A stretch of DNA of 19,996 bases. Origin: an uncultured Rubrobacteraceae bacterium. Lineage in GTDB: Bacteria; Actinomycetota; Rubrobacteria; Rubrobacterales; Rubrobacteraceae. This document shows positions 15,293 through 19,996 of this stretch, in pieces. Each line of letters opens with the position of its first letter. The first letter of the stretch is position 1. The stretch is from the NCBI GenBank assembly GCA_902806105.1, contig CADCVI010000237.1, forward strand, positions 1 to 19,996. The letters are read 5' to 3'. The translations under genes and the position numbers were made by a program. The notes under the pieces were generated by a model. That model was not told the DNA's origin, searched no databases, and saw only the letters and a list, made by a program, of their open reading frames with translations.

Positions 15293-16435
15293 TTAGCTGG
15301 CGCTCCGGAGGCTTTCCAGCCGCTCCGGGTCTATCTCCAGGCCCAATCCCGGGCTTCGGGGGACGTAGACGGTCCCGTCGTCGCGCACCGACAGGCTCTC
15401 GTCGAAGAGGGCTTCCCTGACGGGATTATCGGAGCGGTCGTACTCCAGGAGGACGCGTCCGGGGAGCGCGGCCAGGACTTGCAGCGAGGCTGCGAGCGCG
15501 ATGGGCGTGCCCCAGACGTGTGGGATGCATGGCACGTTGAGGGCGTGGGCCAGGTCCGCGATGCGTTTGACCTCGGTGATTCCGCCGGCAGAACACACGT
15601 CGGGCTGCGCCACCGAGACTGCTCCCCGCCTGAAAGCTTCGTGGAAGCCGTAGAGCAGCGCCCAGCTCTCGCCGGCGGCGATCGGCACGTCGAGCTTGGC
15701 CGAGAGCCTGGAGTACCCATCAAGGTCGTCGGGCGGCAGCGGCTCCTCGAACCATTCGACGCCGAGTTCCTCCGCCGCGCGTCCCACCCTGAGGGCCTCC
15801 GAGGGATCGTAGGCGCAGTTGGCGTCGATCATCAGCGGCACGTCCGACCCTACCTCTTCCCTTAGGGCGCGCACCAGGGCGATATCCGCCTCCGTTCCCC
15901 AGCCCAGCGTCCTCCCCAGCCCTATCTTGAGCTTCAGCGCCTTGAAGCCGCTCGCGAGGTGTCCGCGGGCCTCCTCGAGGACCGCCGAGACCTGCTCTTC
16001 CAGGGTCTCTACCTTGCGGAAGTAATGGCCCGTGGCGTAGGCCGGGACGGACTCGCGGAACGCCCCCCCCAAGAGGTCCGAGACCGGCAGACCGAGCAGC
16101 TTGCCCTTGAGGTCCCAGAGCGCGATATCCACCCCGCTCAGGGCGCTGTAGGGGGCGAAGGAGTGGTAGGCCCAGCGCAGCTTGAAGAGGACGCGCTCCC
16201 AGAGTAGACCCGTCGCGAGCGCGTCCTGGCCCACGAGCAGCGGCGCTATCACCCCCTCCACCACGCGGTCGTTCCCCGCTATCGGTCCCCAGCATTCGCC
16301 GTAGCCCGTGGTGCCGTCCTCGGCGACCACCCGCACGATCAGGTACTGGCGTGAGGTCGTCCAGCCCTGCCCGTTCCCGAATGGCCGGTCCAGTTCCCCC
16401 TTCACGGGGATGGTCTCGACGCGAGAGATCTTCAC
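15293..16435 (-). CDS. Enolase-superfamily enzyme, mandelate racemase subgroup, cycloisomerase/sugar-acid dehydratase-like
   Basis: I chose GTG 16435 (380 residues, VKISRVETIPV), which has AGGTGG five bases upstream and matches family N-termini; GTG 16444, directly after the preceding stop, would add three residues. In the 380-residue numbering, the KxK pair is K168/K170 in ALKLKIG. Metal ligands are D205 (MIDAN), E230 (WFEEP) and E256 (AAGES). The His/Asp dyad is H306 (CIPHVWGT) and D279 (QPDVC). These are the mandelate racemase-subgroup residues, so the fold should be active. VPAYATG, ESVPAYATG, HVWGTP, EYDRSDNPVREAL and PGLGLEI resemble the D-galactarolactone cycloisomerase/anhydrogalactonate cycloisomerase family as I remember it, so a sugar-acid substrate is likely but inferred. 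The gene is co-directional with, and abuts, the dehydrogenase upstream; a shared operon is probable. Confidence 0.88.
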   Translation of the reverse strand: MKISRVETIPVKGELDRPFGNGQGWTTSRQYLIVRVVAEDGTTGYGECWGPIAGNDRVVEGVIAPLLVGQDALATGLLWERVLFKLRWAYHSFAPYSALSGVDIALWDLKGKLLGLPVSDLLGGAFRESVPAYATGHYFRKVETLEEQVSAVLEEARGHLASGFKALKLKIGLGRTLGWGTEADIALVRALREEVGSDVPLMIDANCAYDPSEALRVGRAAEELGVEWFEEPLPPDDLDGYSRLSAKLDVPIAAGESWALLYGFHEAFRRGAVSVAQPDVCSAGGITEVKRIADLAHALNVPCIPHVWGTPIALAASLQVLAALPGRVLLEYDRSDNPVREALFDESLSVRDDGTVYVPRSPGLGLEIDPERLESLRSAS

Positions 16436-16444
16436 CCTGTCCAC

Positions 16445-17503
<1,059 letters not shown>

Positions 17504-17554
17504 TCGCCTCTCCTCTCCTCTAATCTCATGCCACAACCCAGCGGAAACCGGCTA

Positions 17555-17584
17555 AAATTACCACAAGTCACACCTGTCTGACAA
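17555..17584 (-). promoter_or_regulatory. Putative promoter of the dehydrogenase operon
   Basis: On the minus strand TTGTCA (complement of 17579–17584) and TAATTT (complement of 17555–17560) form a plausible -35/-10 with an 18-base spacer. The leader to GTG 17503 would be about 45 bases. The -35 is inside the operator at 17564–17587, so bound regulator would block RNA polymerase. Confidence 0.45.
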
Positions 17585-17587
17585 GTA
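17564..17587. promoter_or_regulatory. Putative GntR/FadR-type operator, second copy
   Basis: The block reads CAAGTC, three variable bases (ACA), then CCTGTCTGACAAGT and A. It repeats the tctC upstream block (15175–15198) with 20 of 24 positions identical, and the two CAAGT elements keep the same 18-base spacing in both. It overlaps the -35 of the divergent dehydrogenase promoter and lies about 100 bases from the regulator start, consistent with repression of both genes. Confidence 0.6.
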
Positions 17588-17633
17588 TGGCGATGGGTAT
17601 CGGGGGGCCTGGATGTTGGGGTTCTAACGTGTA

Positions 17634-17639
17634 TAGAAT
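17634..17639 (+). promoter_or_regulatory. Putative -10 box of the regulator gene
   Basis: TAGAAT at 17634–17639 is the best -10-like hexamer before the GntR gene. A leader of about 40 bases to GTG 17688 would follow. No -35 of quality is present 17 bases upstream, so expression may depend on an activator or be weak. Confidence is low. Confidence 0.3.
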
Positions 17640-17687
17640 TGTTTGGCGGTTGGCAACGAACGGCTACGAAAGTCGGCATTAGTTTTG

Positions 17688-18440
17688 GTGAACGTTTACC
17701 CAAACGGAAGGTCTGGTTCTCGCGGTGTGGTCGGGGGCATCGTCGAGGAGTTGTCGAACGAGATCAGGACGGGGCGTTTGAAGCCCGGGGAGCGGTTGCC
17801 TTCCGAGAAGGGGCTCGGCGAGAGGTTTGGCGCCGGGCGCTCGTCTGTGCGGGAGGCGTTGAACATCTTGAGCGGTCAGGGTCTCGTGCAGGTGCAGGCG
17901 GGGCGCGGATCGTTCGTGGCGGACTTTACCGAGCCCGAGATCGAGCCGTTGCTGCCGTTCTGGGAGCGCCACCACGACGTCCCGTTCACCTCGGTCCTGG
18001 AGGTTCGCCTGGCGATGGAGCCGCAGGTCGCGGCGCTGGCCGCCGTCCGGGCCGACGAGGAGCAGCTCGAAGGGCTGAGGTCCACGCTGGATCAGCTGGA
18101 GGAGTCGATCTCCTCGGACAGCTTGAGCGGGCGCGTCTTCGCGGACATAGCCTTCCACGACCGCCTGTTCGTGGCCGCTGCGAACCCCCTGCACCGCTCG
18201 ATCTACCGCGGGATAGAACCGCTGCTCTTCGACGTGAGGAGGGTGGGGCTGCGCTCGGTGGAGCGTTCCCGAAAGGTGTTGAACATGCACGCCGAGATTT
18301 ACCGGGCCGTGCGAGACCGCGACCCCGACCGGGCAGCCGCCGCCATGTGGGCGCACCTCCTGGAGTTCGCCTCCGACTCCAGCGTCGAGTTCGACCCCGG
18401 CCACCTGGGGCTGTCTCCGCGAAACCTTCGGGCTGAATAA
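17688..18440 (+). CDS. GntR-family transcriptional regulator, FadR subfamily (FCD domain)
   Basis: The start is uncertain. GTG 17688 gives 250 residues and a normal N-terminus; TTG 17685 and TTG 17643 are also in frame, none with a good ribosome-binding site. The winged-helix domain (about 13–75) has LSNEIRTGRLKPGERLPSE, LGERFGAGRSSVREALNIL and GLVQVQAGRGSFVA. The C-terminal FCD domain (about 95–225) opens with LEVRLAMEPQVAALAA. It carries the metal-site residues D153 and H157 (FADIAFHDRLF), H201 (NMHAEIYRAV) and H223 (MWAHLLEF). This metal site typically binds carboxylate effectors, which suits a regulator of organic-acid genes. Divergent orientation and the shared operator blocks near tctC and the dehydrogenase suggest it controls the neighbouring catabolic and uptake genes. 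Repression relieved by the substrate or an intermediate is the likely mode, but inferred. Confidence 0.9.
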   Translation: MNVYPNGRSGSRGVVGGIVEELSNEIRTGRLKPGERLPSEKGLGERFGAGRSSVREALNILSGQGLVQVQAGRGSFVADFTEPEIEPLLPFWERHHDVPFTSVLEVRLAMEPQVAALAAVRADEEQLEGLRSTLDQLEESISSDSLSGRVFADIAFHDRLFVAAANPLHRSIYRGIEPLLFDVRRVGLRSVERSRKVLNMHAEIYRAVRDRDPDRAAAAMWAHLLEFASDSSVEFDPGHLGLSPRNLRAE

Positions 18441-18441
18441 A

Positions 18442-18457
18442 CGGGCCGCGTGGCCCG
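18442..18457. terminator. Short hairpin between convergent regulator and UbiB genes
   Basis: CGGGCC (18442–18447) and GGCCCG (18452–18457) form a 6-bp GC stem with a GCGT loop, right after the TAA of the regulator and before the converging UbiB-family stop at 18468. It lacks a T-run. It is the only structure in this 27-base gap and may serve both genes. Confidence 0.4.
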
Positions 18458-18467
18458 CTACCAGCGG

Positions 18468-19996
18468 CTACAGCCGTCCCGAGCGGTAGATAACCACCAG
18501 GAGCAGCGCGGCCATGAGCGCCGCGAGCGTGAAGCCCACGAAAGCAACCACGGGCACGCCGAGGACCGGCACCAGCGGGCCCGAGGAGGCGAAGGCCCCT
18601 ATGACGGAGGAGCCGACGAGGAGCGCGCCCGTTACCAGGGCGAAGACGAGCCGGTTGGCGAGGACGTCCACCTCGCCCGTGAGATCGTCGATGCCGCCGT
18701 GCTGGAGCCGGACCTCGAGGGTGCCGTCTTCGAGCTCGGAGAGGACCTGGCGGAGCTGCTCGGGGTAGTCTTCGAGGTAGCGGGCGTACTCTACGGCCCG
18801 CTCCTGCGTCTTCTCCAGGATCGCGCCGGGCTCGTAGCGCTCCAGGAGGAGGCGGCGGGCGTAGGGCTGGGCCAGCTCGTAGACGTTGATCGTCGGGTCG
18901 ATGGAGCGGGCCAGGGCCTCCGCCGTCACGAGGGCCTTCGTCAGGAGCGGGAAGACCGGGGGCATGGAGACCCGGTAGCGCCTCGCGAGGGAGATCAACT
19001 CCGAGAGCGCCTGCCCGAGGGAGAACTCACCCACCGTTAGCCCGGAGTACTTCTGCAGGAACTCCCGCAGCTCCTGGACGAGGTCTCCGCGCACCTCGGT
19101 CGCGTAGCGCACGCCGAGCCCTTCGAGGCCGCGCAGGGCGGCGTCGGCGTCGCGCCGGATCGTAGCTATAAACAGACGGCTCAGGGCCTCCACGTCGCCC
19201 CGGCTCATGAAGCCGACCATCCCGAAGTCGAGGAGGGCGAGGTTGCCGTCCGGGGTCAGTACCAGGTTTCCCGGGTGCGGATCGCCGTGGAAGAAGCCGT
19301 CGTCGAAGGCCATCTTGAAGATCGCCTCAGCCCCCATCGACGCTACCCGCCTCCGCTCCCCGGGCGTCATCAGGAGGGGCCGCACGTCGTGGAAGCGCGT
19401 CCCGTCCACAAACTCCATAGTGAGGACCCGCCCCGTAGAAAGTTCCAGGTGGATCTCCGGGATCTTCACCTCCGTCTCCGCGAAGTTGTGGGCGAAGCGG
19501 CGAGCGTTCTGCGCCTCGGCCTCGTAATCTAGCTCGCGCCGGATGACGCCCTCGAACTCCGCGACGAGCTCCGGCACGTCTATGAACAGCCGCTCCCCGA
19601 ACCTCGCGTGCAGCAGCGCCGCGAGATCCCTCATAAGCGCGAGGTCGGCCTCGACCCTCCCCCGTGCCCCGGGCCGCTGCACCTTCACAGCGACGTCCTT
19701 GCCGTCCCTGAGGAGCGCCCGGTGTACCTGCCCGATGCTCGCCGCCCCGAGAGGGACCTCGTCGAAGGATGCGAACACCTCGCCGACGGGGGCCCCGAGC
19801 TCCCGTTCGATCACGCCCTGCACGGTCGTGAGGGAGATTGGCGCGACGGTATCCTGAAGCTTCTGGAGCTCGAAGAGCACCCCCTCGGGCAGGATGTCCT
19901 GGCGCGTCGAGAGGAGCTGGCCGAACTTTACGAACGTCGGGCCGAGGTCGTCGAGCGTCCGGCGGAGCCTGACGCCGAAGTTCGGGGCCAGAAGCC
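18468..19996 (-). CDS. UbiB/ABC1-family atypical kinase, N-terminus outside the window
   Basis: The frame is open to the window edge, so the gene starts beyond 19996; 508 residues are visible. Numbering from the first visible residue, ABC1 hallmarks are GPTFVKFGQLLSTR (KxGQ at 23–26), the alanine-rich nucleotide loop PLGAASIGQVH (about 81–91) and AVKVQRP with the conserved lysine (K104). The catalytic FFHGDPHPGNL (237–243 core) and LLDFGMVG (DFG 256–258) follow. These replace the normal kinase P-loop and catalytic loop and are typical of UbiB/COQ8 proteins, which act as ATPases in isoprenoid-lipid or quinone metabolism. The C-terminus has two hydrophobic segments (LVFALVTGALLVGSSVIGAF and VPVVAFVGFTLAALMAALLL), suggesting membrane anchoring. 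An internal GTG at 19880 would cut the KxGQ motif off and was rejected as start. It is convergent with the regulator. Confidence 0.93.
   Translation of the reverse strand, partial: LLAPNFGVRLRRTLDDLGPTFVKFGQLLSTRQDILPEGVLFELQKLQDTVAPISLTTVQGVIERELGAPVGEVFASFDEVPLGAASIGQVHRALLRDGKDVAVKVQRPGARGRVEADLALMRDLAALLHARFGERLFIDVPELVAEFEGVIRRELDYEAEAQNARRFAHNFAETEVKIPEIHLELSTGRVLTMEFVDGTRFHDVRPLLMTPGERRRVASMGAEAIFKMAFDDGFFHGDPHPGNLVLTPDGNLALLDFGMVGFMSRGDVEALSRLFIATIRRDADAALRGLEGLGVRYATEVRGDLVQELREFLQKYSGLTVGEFSLGQALSELISLARRYRVSMPPVFPLLTKALVTAEALARSIDPTINVYELAQPYARRLLLERYEPGAILEKTQERAVEYARYLEDYPEQLRQVLSELEDGTLEVRLQHGGIDDLTGEVDVLANRLVFALVTGALLVGSSVIGAFASSGPLVPVLGVPVVAFVGFTLAALMAALLLVVIYRSGRL

Overview
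The window is very GC-rich, dense bacterial DNA with many GTG/TTG starts, four-base gene overlaps and a Rel–metallohydrolase–HisRS gene order. This suggests a high-GC Gram-positive actinomycete, most like Rubrobacter or a deep-branching relative. The lineage is inferred from gene content and style, since no rRNA is present. No mobile element, CRISPR array, tRNA or rRNA was recognised.

Layout. (1) 1–4535, plus strand: four genes joined by ATGA/GTGA overlaps. They encode an acyl-CoA dehydrogenase-family protein (5' end outside the window), a NodS-like SAM methyltransferase, a ferredoxin-reductase-like FAD/NAD(P) oxidoreductase, and a two-domain glycosyltransferase. The C-terminal half of the last gene resembles glucosyl-3-phosphoglycerate synthase but has lost its catalytic motifs. 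Two strong hairpins (4512–4602) close this operon. (2) 4647–5030, minus: a small protein resembling a degenerate C-terminal iron-sulfur domain of archaeal/eukaryotic primase large subunit. (3) 5329–10204, minus: bifunctional Rel, a glyoxalase II-like metallohydrolase, hisS and a class III (desuccinylase-type) sirtuin, in transcription order. Rel appears to have a leaderless promoter. (4) 10541–17503, minus, with a divergent GntR/FadR-type regulator at 17688–18440: an organic-acid uptake and catabolism locus. It holds a tartrate/D-malate dehydrogenase, a mandelate-racemase-type cycloisomerase/dehydratase, the tripartite tricarboxylate transporter TctC-TctB-TctA and an MFS carrier. (5) 18468 to the window end, minus: a UbiB/ABC1 atypical kinase whose N-terminus is outside the window.

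How they may work together. The regulator probably controls the acid locus. A nearly identical 23-bp block (CAAGTC, three variable bases, CCTGTCTGACAAGT) occurs upstream of tctC and in the divergent regulator/dehydrogenase intergenic region. It contains a FadR-like palindrome, and in the second place it covers a likely -35 box. TctC would capture a small carboxylate, TctAB import it, and the cycloisomerase and dehydrogenase feed it to central metabolism. The first operon looks like a lipid or glycan modification pathway whose product cannot be read from sequence. Its degenerate glycosyltransferase fusion is the most unusual item in the window. The small primase-like protein and the duplicated operator are the next best leads.
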